This document shows, piece by piece, positions 51,235 to 59,112 of a stretch of DNA of 64,000 nucleotides (position 1 is the first letter of the stretch; the number at the start of each line of letters is the position of its first letter). Source of the DNA: Bacteroidota bacterium (GTDB lineage Bacteria > Bacteroidota > Bacteroidia > Bacteroidales > UBA12481); the NCBI GenBank assembly GCA_018669475.1, contig JABHCC010000137.1:1-64000 (forward strand). Reading direction: 5' to 3'. The position numbers and the translations under genes are program-made. The notes beneath the pieces were generated by a model. The model was given only the letters and a program-made list of their open reading frames with translations. It searched no databases and was not told the origin of the DNA.

Positions 51235-53928
51235 TTAGTTCAGGTTAATACTAAAGCTGATGTTTGGGGTGAATCCTAAGAGTTCAATATTGGTTTCAAT
51301 AAGCTCTCCTTCAATAATCTCAAATTGTTTGTACCAAATATTTTTTCGGTTGTACATATTGAACAGGGATAATCCAAGAGTTCCTACACCGAGATCTCCC
51401 ATTGTGAATTTGTATTGAGCTGACACATCGAGGCGGTGATAATCAGGCAGCCGAAAGACATTCTTCTCTCCAATTGTTACAAAATCCTGCATTGTGCCAT
51501 CTGGCATCGTGATCTCATAGCCCCCTAATGGTGCAGTGTAGGGCTTGCCTGTACCATAAATCCATACGGCTGAAAAGTTCCAGTCTTTGTATCTATAGGT
51601 ATTGACAAGCTTAACTTCATGACTTACATCATGGCTGGCCGGATACCAATTTTCCCCATAAATATCGAATTGATGTCTGACCTCCTGATAAGTGTAAGAA
51701 GCCCATCCTGAATAGTCACCATACTTTTTCTGTAAAAGAAACTCAAGGCCTTTTGCTGTCCCTGATCCCTGGTAGAAAAACTCGTCAAAATTCACAATCC
51801 GGTATGATGGAACAAAGGTCATAGTGTATTCACTTAGCCCTTCCATCGTTTTATAGAAGCCATCTATTCCAATCAGATAAGTTCTGTTTTCCCAATTAAT
51901 TCCCGCCTGATAATGTAAACTGCTGCTAACAGGTATCTGTTCGTTATCAGCCAGTAACCAAAAATCACGGCTTCCTGATTCAAGATCATCACGAATAATC
52001 CTATTAGTGAATTGGTAATATTGTCCCCAGGCTCCCTTTAGCTTAACGTTTTCAGTTAGGCTCAGATTTGCTGAAATCCGTGGTTCCCAGTATATCTTAT
52101 TTGTCAAATTATAGTAGCTGGCGCGAATTCCGGGCACCAGTGTAAGTCGATGAAAAAGTGTTATCCGGTCTTGTAAAAAGACTGCGCCCAAATTGGCAGA
52201 AGTTTGCCTGTCTTGAATAGTAATGGTGTCATTTCTGGTGTAGAGATAATCAATTTGGTAATGAGATCCCTGAAATCCGAATTCCACCTGGTTGTTTCTT
52301 CCAGTTTTCCATTCTGAAATATTTTTAATTGAATAATCGAACAGATCATTATTCTCGTATATTCCCAAATTCCTCGTTCCACTTGACTCAGCTTTGGAAA
52401 AATTACTTTCAGTGGTCATGTCTCTGGAACTGAAGTAGTTTGAAAAGGAACCCAAAGTATGGGTATACAGTTTGTTCGACCACCGCCTCGACCATTTGAG
52501 ACTACTGCCCCAGTTGCCCCAATCAGTCAGGTCAGTACGCCCTCCTGACATGTTCATCCCGCCTCTGGAAAAGTTGAATTCATTTGAATTATCAAGTTTA
52601 TCCTGCCCATTATAGAAGCTCAAAGAGAAAATATCATCAGGATTCGGTTTATACGTGATTTTACCATTGAGATCATAAAAAAATGAGGTAGGAGAGCTGG
52701 CTCCAACAAATTTGTTCATCGCCCTTCCCGTTGGCATTGGGGTTTCAACTTCTGTTGAATTATTTTGAAATTGATCAAATATCTTATTATACAAAGATGA
52801 TTGGAATGATCTCCTGCCGGATAAAAGGATTGAACCTTTGCCGCCCATTGGAATTTCGAGATATCCGCTACCGCTAATTAGTCCGATATTTGCTCCGGCG
52901 TCAAATCCCTTTTCGTTTCCGTCTTTTCCAGTTATCTCCATGACGGATGAAAGTCGTCCTCCGTATTTTGACTCAAATCCACCCATGCTGAGCTTAACAT
53001 CTTTTACGGCATCAGGGTTAAATGCTGAAAACATCCCAAAAAGATGATCAACATGATAAACGGTGAACCCATCATAAAGAACCAGATTTTGATCAGGAGT
53101 ACCACCTCTTACAAACAAGCCTGAACTGGATTCTTGTGATGCTGATATACCAGGAAGAAGTTGAAAAGATCTGAAAATATCTTTTTCCCCAATAGATGGA
53201 AGCTGAGCTATTTTTGATGGAGCCATACTCACAAGATTGGTTCGGTTAGAGATTCTCATGAGGTCTTCACGTTCTCCGGTGATCAGAATTTCTTCAATTT
53301 CAGTAACAGCAGGAAAAAGCTCAATAATAATTTCTGATTGGCACCTTTCAGGATCAAGTTGCTGAATTTTTGGTTGATAACCTACAAAGCGAATTACCAG
53401 GTGAGATGTGTCTGTTGGTACATGAAACAAAGTAAAATAGCCATCCATATTAGTGACAGTTCCGTTCAATGTTCCATCAATAAGAACCTGGGCATAGGGG
53501 ATTGTTTCACCCGAATCTTTATCAATTACCTGCCCGTTCAATGTGAAATCACTCTGGTGACTGATTAATGTCCTTTTTTTCTCATCTGGGAGTGAGATTT
53601 CATCACCATCTGGGCGGATAACAATAGTTATTCCTCTTATTTTATATTGCAATCCGCTGTTTTTTAATAGCTTATCAAAGACATCTGTGATGGGTGTATT
53701 ATCGAATTTTGTGCCCGGATAAATTCCTTTTGGTAAATGTTCTGCCTTATAATCAATATCCAGATGATACTTCCTCTGAAAATCGTTTAGAATATTTCTT
53801 AATGTTTTTCCATAATAGGTTTCAGTTATCTGAATTCCTGTATTCCCAATCTGGGCCTGGATTGAGATTGGTTGAAAAAATAATAGCAATCCCAGACTCA
53901 AATGAAGTAGAATAATTCTTATTCGCAT
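51235..53928 (-). CDS. TonB-dependent receptor with STN and carboxypeptidase-like domains
   Basis: The protein has 897 residues. Signal peptide to about residue 26. An STN domain lies at about 35-105 (LRNILNDFQRKYHLDIDY). A CarboxypepD_reg-like domain lies at about 128-215 (LNGQVIDKDSGETIPYAQVL). The plug domain lies at about 240-340 (LFVRGGTPDQNLVLYDGF). The 22-strand barrel ends with FTPNISFSINLN. STN domains usually talk to FecR-type anti-sigma factors, but no sigma/FecR gene is adjacent. With the DUF4249 partner it forms an uptake system for an unidentified ligand. No SusD-like protein is present, so polysaccharide uptake is not implied. Confidence 0.93.
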   Translation of the reverse strand: MRIRIILLHLSLGLLLFFQPISIQAQIGNTGIQITETYYGKTLRNILNDFQRKYHLDIDYKAEHLPKGIYPGTKFDNTPITDVFDKLLKNSGLQYKIRGITIVIRPDGDEISLPDEKKRTLISHQSDFTLNGQVIDKDSGETIPYAQVLIDGTLNGTVTNMDGYFTLFHVPTDTSHLVIRFVGYQPKIQQLDPERCQSEIIIELFPAVTEIEEILITGEREDLMRISNRTNLVSMAPSKIAQLPSIGEKDIFRSFQLLPGISASQESSSGLFVRGGTPDQNLVLYDGFTVYHVDHLFGMFSAFNPDAVKDVKLSMGGFESKYGGRLSSVMEITGKDGNEKGFDAGANIGLISGSGYLEIPMGGKGSILLSGRRSFQSSLYNKIFDQFQNNSTEVETPMPTGRAMNKFVGASSPTSFFYDLNGKITYKPNPDDIFSLSFYNGQDKLDNSNEFNFSRGGMNMSGGRTDLTDWGNWGSSLKWSRRWSNKLYTHTLGSFSNYFSSRDMTTESNFSKAESSGTRNLGIYENNDLFDYSIKNISEWKTGRNNQVEFGFQGSHYQIDYLYTRNDTITIQDRQTSANLGAVFLQDRITLFHRLTLVPGIRASYYNLTNKIYWEPRISANLSLTENVKLKGAWGQYYQFTNRIIRDDLESGSRDFWLLADNEQIPVSSSLHYQAGINWENRTYLIGIDGFYKTMEGLSEYTMTFVPSYRIVNFDEFFYQGSGTAKGLEFLLQKKYGDYSGWASYTYQEVRHQFDIYGENWYPASHDVSHEVKLVNTYRYKDWNFSAVWIYGTGKPYTAPLGGYEITMPDGTMQDFVTIGEKNVFRLPDYHRLDVSAQYKFTMGDLGVGTLGLSLFNMYNRKNIWYKQFEIIEGELIETNIELLGFTPNISFSINLN

Positions 53929-54201
53929 ATTTTCACCTTTTAATCATTAACGCAACCGTAGCTTTTGACCCTACTCGCTCTTTGATCTTTTATGAGCCAA
54001 AAGGTTTAGAAACAAGGCAGAATAATTTCACTGCAATGGCCTTTGTTGTTGAATTTCAGTTAAATACTCTCAAGTGATTGGGTCTCGTAATATAATGTCA
54101 AGAATACCATCCGGCAGGATAATTTTTACTGCTTAGATAATATTTTCAAGAATATTCCTCTGACTAAATTGAGAAGGCATCAGATTGGATCCGGCGATTA
54201 G

Positions 54202-55683
54202 CTAGTTGAAAGAACCAAATTTTTTAATTATTCTGTCAGTAACCAGTTTTGAGCTGATAACTGACATTGGGAGTCCGGCGCCAGGTATGGTGGAAGCTCC
54301 AACGTAGAATACATTGTTGAATTTTTCATCTTTATTAGATGGTCGATAGCCTCCAAAATGATTCAGATTTTTTGACTGATTAAGACTATTGCTCTGGTAA
54401 AGATTAAATTGTTGTTCCCATTGCATGGGCCCCAGAACGATTTTTTCAAGTATCATGCTCTCCAAATTCACTCCAATCCTGGATGAAAGATTTGCAATAA
54501 TATTGTCAACAATGGTTTCTCTATCTGACCAATCAGATTTATGTATTTTATTAGGGACCGGACAGAAGATGAATAGGTTTTCACATCCCTTTGGAGCACA
54601 AAGAGGATTTACTTTTGACGGTGTATTTACATAATAATTTGGCTGAAACAAGTCAGCCGAATTATTGAGAATTCCACGGGTGTATTCTTCAAAATTTTTG
54701 TCAAGGAAATAGTGATGGAGATTTAATTCATCTACTTTTTGATCTAATCCCAGATAGATCGTCAGAGGAGCCAGATTCCAAGGCATGTCATTAAGCTTAG
54801 AGGGCTTATATTTTTTTCTATTGAATATTTTATTCTTAAAATAAGGAGCATTAGAGTTTACTACATAAACATCAGCATTATATGCCTCTCCGGTATGATC
54901 AATAAGAGAGTATATTTTTCGCCCTGAACCAATATATCCTGTGATTTCTGAATTATAAGTAATCTCAACCCCAGCTTTTTCAACTTCACGAAGAAGGCCT
55001 TCAACAACTTTATACATGCCATCCTGTACATTGAAAAATCCGTCGTGTACCAGTTCGATATACGAGAGGATTGTAAATACTGCTGACTTATTATATGGGC
55101 TTGAGCCCAGAAAAAATGATACCAGGCTTAGCAACTCTTTTGCCTCGCTGCTCTCAAAATGCTTGCCTAATTCACTCCAAATACCTCTGAAAAATTTTCG
55201 GCCGTATTTTGATGGAATCCTGGAAAGAGAAAGCAAATATTGACACTTATTATTGAATGCCCTTCGGAATACTAAATTTTCTGTATCATGGAAAAGTTTT
55301 CCTGCCTGACCGAGAAATGATATGATCTTTTTTTCGAAATCTGGCTCCACCTCTTCAAATTCAGCAGCTAGCTTTTTAATGTTTTTATAAACATGAAAAG
55401 TTTTAGCATTACCATTGAAATTTATGGCATAAAGCTTATCCAGTTCAATTAACTTGAATGGTAAATCAATGTCACAATCCTTACTGAGGTCTTCGAATAT
55501 GTAACTCATACTGAGATACGTAGGCCCTAAGTCCCAGACAAAACCATTTTTTCTTATTTGATTGAGCTGACCCCCGGCCTGTTTGTATTTCTCAACAATA
55601 CTTACCTGATATCCTTTTTTTGCCAGACGCAAGGCAGTACTTAAACCTCCTAATCCGGCTCCTACTATTAATGCTTTTGCCAT
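54202..55683 (-). CDS. CrtI-family carotenoid desaturase/oxidoreductase
   Basis: The protein has 493 residues from the ATG at 55683 (MAKALIVGAG), which begins directly with the FAD-binding GAGLGGLSTALRLAKKG motif. An upstream ATG would add seven residues. The family C-terminal signature FYVGASTIPGAGLPMSVISS is intact. CrtI-type enzymes include phytoene desaturase, 1-hydroxycarotenoid 3,4-desaturase (CrtD) and ketolases. The divergent CruF-like gene makes a hydroxylated acyclic-end substrate, so CrtD-type activity is the best guess. Confidence 0.86.
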   Translation of the reverse strand: MAKALIVGAGLGGLSTALRLAKKGYQVSIVEKYKQAGGQLNQIRKNGFVWDLGPTYLSMSYIFEDLSKDCDIDLPFKLIELDKLYAINFNGNAKTFHVYKNIKKLAAEFEEVEPDFEKKIISFLGQAGKLFHDTENLVFRRAFNNKCQYLLSLSRIPSKYGRKFFRGIWSELGKHFESSEAKELLSLVSFFLGSSPYNKSAVFTILSYIELVHDGFFNVQDGMYKVVEGLLREVEKAGVEITYNSEITGYIGSGRKIYSLIDHTGEAYNADVYVVNSNAPYFKNKIFNRKKYKPSKLNDMPWNLAPLTIYLGLDQKVDELNLHHYFLDKNFEEYTRGILNNSADLFQPNYYVNTPSKVNPLCAPKGCENLFIFCPVPNKIHKSDWSDRETIVDNIIANLSSRIGVNLESMILEKIVLGPMQWEQQFNLYQSNSLNQSKNLNHFGGYRPSNKDEKFNNVFYVGASTIPGAGLPMSVISSKLVTDRIIKKFGSFN

Positions 55684-55733
55684 CGCTTTTTGAATAGAGC
55701 ACAATAAAATTAGCTAAATTTGACTAAATTGTT

Positions 55734-55834
55734 TTCATCCGTTTATATTTATTTTTATTTGTCGGATAGAGCTCGCACAACAAAAACAATTATTTGTGTG
55801 TGTGTTGAAAGATTTTTCCTTTTGTTATGCTCGG
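55734..55834 (+). repeat. dispersed 100-bp repeat R2 (tandem copy 1)
   Basis: This 101-bp unit starts TTCATCCGTTTATATTTATT and is followed directly by copy R3. The first 37 bases of R2 and R3 differ at one position. The inverted repeat GCACAACAAAA (55775-55785) and TTTTGTTATGC (55820-55830) has one mismatch. The same element occurs inverted at 47097-47210. Confidence 0.8.
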
Positions 55835-55936
55835 TTCATCCGTTTATATTTATTTTTATTTGTCGGATGGAGCTCGCATAAAAAAAACAATTATTGTCGT
55901 GTGTGTCAAAATGACTTTGTTTTGTCATGCTCGGTT
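55835..55936 (+). repeat. dispersed 100-bp repeat R3 (tandem copy 2)
   Basis: This is the second tandem unit, about 100 bp, with the same start and the same ATGCTCGGTTCAT end as R2. Its inner arms, GCATAAAAAAA (55876-55886) and TTTTGTCATGC (55920-55930), pair with two mismatches. It ends 17 bp before the start of the CruF-like gene. Confidence 0.8.
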
Positions 55937-55952
55937 CATATTAAGTATTTTA

Positions 55953-56615
55953 ATGGCAAGATTAAGGAATTTATCTGATCAGAGTTTAAGTAGGTTCATT
56001 TGGATATTTTATGCCATTGGGCTATTGGGGCTTGGTGTGCCATGGACGAGGGATTTGTTTATATCCATGTTTCCTCTTAGTTTTCTTGTTGCATTTATTG
56101 TGCTCTTTATAACCGACCGGTCTGAACAGAGAATTCTGATTCCGCTGGGTATTATTATTTTTCTATTCGGATTTCTCATTTCAGCTGTCAGTGTTAATAC
56201 TGGTGTGATTTTTGGTGACTTAGAATTTGGAAAGGCTCTGGGGCCAAAAATATCAGGAACACCATATATAATTGGCTGGCATTGGTTAATGATTGTCTAT
56301 TGTTCTATCATAACTGTAAGAAAGTATACAAAAGACAGGTACTTCATTTCCTTTTTGGCTGCTGTTTTAATGGTAGTATTTGATATGGTTTTAGAAGGTG
56401 CGGCAGGGAATCTTGATATGTGGATCTGGACCTCTGGTAATGTGCCAATCCAGAATTTCCTTGTATGGTTTGGTTTCTCCTGGTTCCTTACAGGAGTAGT
56501 TCAAATTGTGAAAGTTGATTTAAAAAACTCAATAGCTCCTACTTTATTTGCAGTTCATTTCTTTTTCTTTTTCCTCCTGAATTTGTTATTCTATATTGAA
56601 AAAGCCATCCTGTAA
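55953..56615 (+). CDS. CruF-like carotenoid biosynthesis protein
   Basis: The protein has 220 residues from the ATG at 55953 (MARLRNLSDQ). The longer frame from 55827 runs through the repeats and lacks family sequence. There are seven hydrophobic segments with GPKISGTPYIIGWHWLMIVY, FDMVLEGAAGNLDMWIWTSG and PIQNFLVWFGFSWF, the DUF422/CruF signature. CruF hydrates gamma-carotene or lycopene ends to 1'-hydroxy derivatives in the inner membrane. Together with the CrtI-like gene it suggests a monocyclic hydroxylated carotenoid such as the saproxanthin/flexixanthin type. No crtB or crtY is seen in the window. Confidence 0.86.
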   Translation: MARLRNLSDQSLSRFIWIFYAIGLLGLGVPWTRDLFISMFPLSFLVAFIVLFITDRSEQRILIPLGIIIFLFGFLISAVSVNTGVIFGDLEFGKALGPKISGTPYIIGWHWLMIVYCSIITVRKYTKDRYFISFLAAVLMVVFDMVLEGAAGNLDMWIWTSGNVPIQNFLVWFGFSWFLTGVVQIVKVDLKNSIAPTLFAVHFFFFFLLNLLFYIEKAIL

Positions 56616-56844
56616 TTTCTTCTGTACTTAAAGGCAGGATTAGATCTTTTGGGGCCTAAGCTTCGTGATATCTGATTCGGTTTTGCGCTATATAAATAGC
56701 TCTTCTTATCGTATTAAGTATCCCAGAATGTTTCCATAATTACATATTGCATTAAAAAAAAAGAACTTCAACTGTTACAAAAACCATTCTGTATCGTCTA
56801 CCCTTTGAAAACACAAATTGAAGTTTAATTTAATAAATAAAATC

Positions 56845-57360
56845 ATGAAAAAGTTTGTACTTATTTTACTCGTTGCTCTTGCTCCCGCCTTCTTAGTAGC
56901 TCAAAATTCAGCCGTTGAAAAACTCTTCGACAAGTATGGTGGTGAAAAAGGTTTCACAACAGTTACAATTAATGGAAGCTTGTTGAAAATGGCTGCTCAA
57001 TTTTCTGATGATGATGATGATCTGGATGTCTTAGATGACATAAATACTATCAAAATCCTTGTACAAGAAGATGGTGAAGCATCAAATTTCTACAGTGTGG
57101 TTATGAGCGAATTAAAGCGTGACTCATATGAAGAACTGATGACTGTAAATACTGATGAAGAAGATGTGATTTTTCTGATTAAAAAATCAGGTGACAGAAT
57201 CTCAGAATTCCTGCTGGTTGTTGGTGGTGAAAATGAAAATGCTATTATCTATATTGGTGGAAGCCTGAGCATGAAGGATCTGGCTAAGTTAAGTAAGGGT
57301 ATGCATATCGATGGTGATGTAATGGGTCATTTGGATCATCTCGAAGATCTTGACAAATAA
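56845..57360 (+). CDS. DUF4252 family protein
   Basis: The protein has 171 residues from the ATG at 56845 (MKKFVLILL). Signal peptide to about residue 19 (APAFLVAQ). It matches DUF4252: VEKLFDKYGGEKGFTTVTI, INTIKILVQEDGE and the C-terminal IIYIGGSLSMKDLAKLSK. An acidic DDDDDLDVLDD stretch lies near residues 46-56. DUF4252 proteins are small exported proteins of unknown function found in Bacteroidota. A strong terminator follows 38 nt after the stop, so it is probably transcribed alone. Confidence 0.85.
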   Translation: MKKFVLILLVALAPAFLVAQNSAVEKLFDKYGGEKGFTTVTINGSLLKMAAQFSDDDDDLDVLDDINTIKILVQEDGEASNFYSVVMSELKRDSYEELMTVNTDEEDVIFLIKKSGDRISEFLLVVGGENENAIIYIGGSLSMKDLAKLSKGMHIDGDVMGHLDHLEDLDK

Positions 57361-57398
57361 AATCCCTCTGGGGGCCAACAACGAACCAACATATCTCA

Positions 57399-57432
57399 CA
57401 GCGTTAACCAAAAGGTTAGCGCTGTTTTTTTT
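57399..57432 (+). terminator. rho-independent terminator
   Basis: CAGCGTTAACC (57399-57409) pairs with GGTTAGCGCTG (57414-57424), with one T-G wobble and an AAAA loop. A run of eight T follows. It lies 38 nt after the DUF4252 gene. Confidence 0.92.
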
Positions 57433-57433
57433 G

Positions 57434-57472
57434 TCCGAGTAACCGAGTAACCGAGGAGCCGATTCCCCGATT
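57434..57472. repeat. mosaic short-repeat element, partial inverted copy 3
   Basis: CCGAGTAACCGAGTAACCGA is the reverse complement of the TTACTCGG units seen at 13534 and 17337. It is followed by GGAGCCGATTCCCCGATTTT with similar CCGATT units. The CCCTAA part of the other copies is missing. It sits between a terminator and the sulfatase gene. Confidence 0.55.
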
Positions 57473-57509
57473 TTCCCTATCTTTCGATTTCAAACCCAAA
57501 CTAAAGATT

Positions 57510-59084
57510 ATGAAACGCTACCTGAATGGAATGATTTTTATCTTTTCTATTGGAATCTTGTTAGGCTCTTGTACAAAAGACACTCAAACCAACATCCTGT
57601 ACATCATGTCAGACGACCATGCCTACCAGGCAATTTCAGCCTATGGACATGGTTTAAATAATACACCAAATATCGATCGTTTAGCTGATGAGGGCATCTT
57701 GTTTAATAATGCTTTTGTCACTAATTCGATATGTGCACCAAGCAGGGCGGTAGTATTAACAGGTAAATTCAGTCATATTAACGGACATTTGGATAACTCT
57801 AACACATTTGATGGGAGTCAGGTTACAGTTCCCAAATTACTACAACAGGCAGGTTACCAGACAGCAATGATTGGAAAATGGCATCTAAAAAGTGACCCTA
57901 CCGGATTTGATTTCTGGAAGGTACTGCTGGGCCAGGGTCCGTATTATAATCCTGATCTGAAAGATACAAGCGGCGTACAAAGGTATATTGGATATACCAC
58001 CACGGTTATTACTGATGAGGCATTACAATGGATGGATGCAAGAGATACGGAGAAGCCATTCTTCATGATGGTTCATCATAAAGCACCTCACAGATCCTGG
58101 ATGCCTGAACCAAAGTATTTCTCTTTTGAAGAGAATACTTATCCGGTTCCAGACACTTATTTTGATGATTATGCTAATCGGGGCAGGGCTGCCAAAGAGC
58201 AGGAAATGTCAGTTATTGTTGATATGCTCTATGGATGGGATTTGAAAATTATCCATCCCGATTCAACACAAAGACCTAAAGATGCAAATTGGATGCTGGG
58301 TCAGCTGGGTAGGATGACGCCTGAACAAAGAGCAGCTTGGGATGCACATTACAACCCGATAATTGAAGATTTCCTCAGCAAAGATCTCCAGGGAGAAGAA
58401 TTGGCTATCTGGAAATATCAGAGATATATGCGTGATTATCTGGCTTGTATTCAGAGTGTTGATGATCAGGTGGGTCGATTACTTGATTATCTGGATGAAA
58501 CAGGTTTAGCAGAGAATACAGCTGTTTTTTATACCTCAGACCAGGGATTCTACCTCGGTGAACATGGTTGGTTTGATAAGCGTTTTATGTATGAGGAAAG
58601 TTTAGGAACCCCATTACTAATACGTTTGCCTGGTGAGGCCGAGGCAGGTTCAAGCTCTGATGCTTTAGTTCAGAATCTGGATTTTGCAGAAACTTTTCTG
58701 GATCTGGCCGGAGCCTCTATTCCAACTGAGATGCAAGGAATGTCTCTGCTGGGGCCAATGAATGAAGCAACCCAAACGGGTGATGGTATTCCGAAAGATT
58801 GGCGCACATCAATTTATTACCATTATTATGAATATCCTGGTGCCCACGCTGTAAAACGTCATTATGGAGTTCGCTCAGAGCAATACAAACTCATCCATTT
58901 TTATCATGATATTGATGAATGGGAGCTTTATGATCTCGAAAAAGATCCAAAGGAAATGATGAATGTGATTGATGATCCTGATTATGCTAAGGTCTTAATA
59001 GAGATGCAGGAAGAATTGAAGAAGCTGCAGGAGGAATATGGTGATAGTGAGGAAGGAGCAAGAGAATTGATTCCAAATAAATAA
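57510..59084 (+). CDS. sulfatase, S1 family, lipoprotein
   Basis: The protein has 524 residues. Lipoprotein signal with Cys21 (GILLGSC). Metal ligands Asp35 and Asp36 lie in IMSDDHAYQA. The formylglycine site is Cys75 in SICAPSRAVVLTGK (C-x-P-S-R), followed by MIGKWHLKSDPTGFDFW. The enzyme hydrolyses sulfate esters, likely of sulfated polysaccharides or host glycans, at the cell surface. Maturation by FGE or an anaerobic maturase is required, and neither is in the window. No SusCD pair or other glycan genes adjoin it, so its substrate cannot be inferred. The kinase gene follows after 28 nt. Confidence 0.92.
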   Translation: MKRYLNGMIFIFSIGILLGSCTKDTQTNILYIMSDDHAYQAISAYGHGLNNTPNIDRLADEGILFNNAFVTNSICAPSRAVVLTGKFSHINGHLDNSNTFDGSQVTVPKLLQQAGYQTAMIGKWHLKSDPTGFDFWKVLLGQGPYYNPDLKDTSGVQRYIGYTTTVITDEALQWMDARDTEKPFFMMVHHKAPHRSWMPEPKYFSFEENTYPVPDTYFDDYANRGRAAKEQEMSVIVDMLYGWDLKIIHPDSTQRPKDANWMLGQLGRMTPEQRAAWDAHYNPIIEDFLSKDLQGEELAIWKYQRYMRDYLACIQSVDDQVGRLLDYLDETGLAENTAVFYTSDQGFYLGEHGWFDKRFMYEESLGTPLLIRLPGEAEAGSSSDALVQNLDFAETFLDLAGASIPTEMQGMSLLGPMNEATQTGDGIPKDWRTSIYYHYYEYPGAHAVKRHYGVRSEQYKLIHFYHDIDEWELYDLEKDPKEMMNVIDDPDYAKVLIEMQEELKKLQEEYGDSEEGARELIPNK

Positions 59085-59112
59085 TATTTCTTTTGAGATT
59101 TCCATTAGCAAA

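Larger units (their letters stand above)
55684..55952. promoter_or_regulatory. divergent intergenic region of the carotenoid genes
   Basis: This 269-bp region separates the CrtI-like gene from the CruF-like gene and is mostly filled by the tandem repeats R2 and R3. Promoters for both directions must lie here, but I could not assign a TAnnTTTG box to either gene. An open plus-strand frame through the repeats would extend the CruF-like protein to 55827 and is not family sequence. Confidence 0.5.

Noticed and set aside
51235-53928. SusC-type polysaccharide utilisation locus
   Set aside because: No SusD-like gene is present. The DUF4249 partner and STN domain point to a different TonB receptor class.
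55734-55936. CRISPR-like tandem repeat
   Set aside because: Only two 100-bp units without spacers; the repeat also occurs singly at 47 kb, and no cas genes are present.
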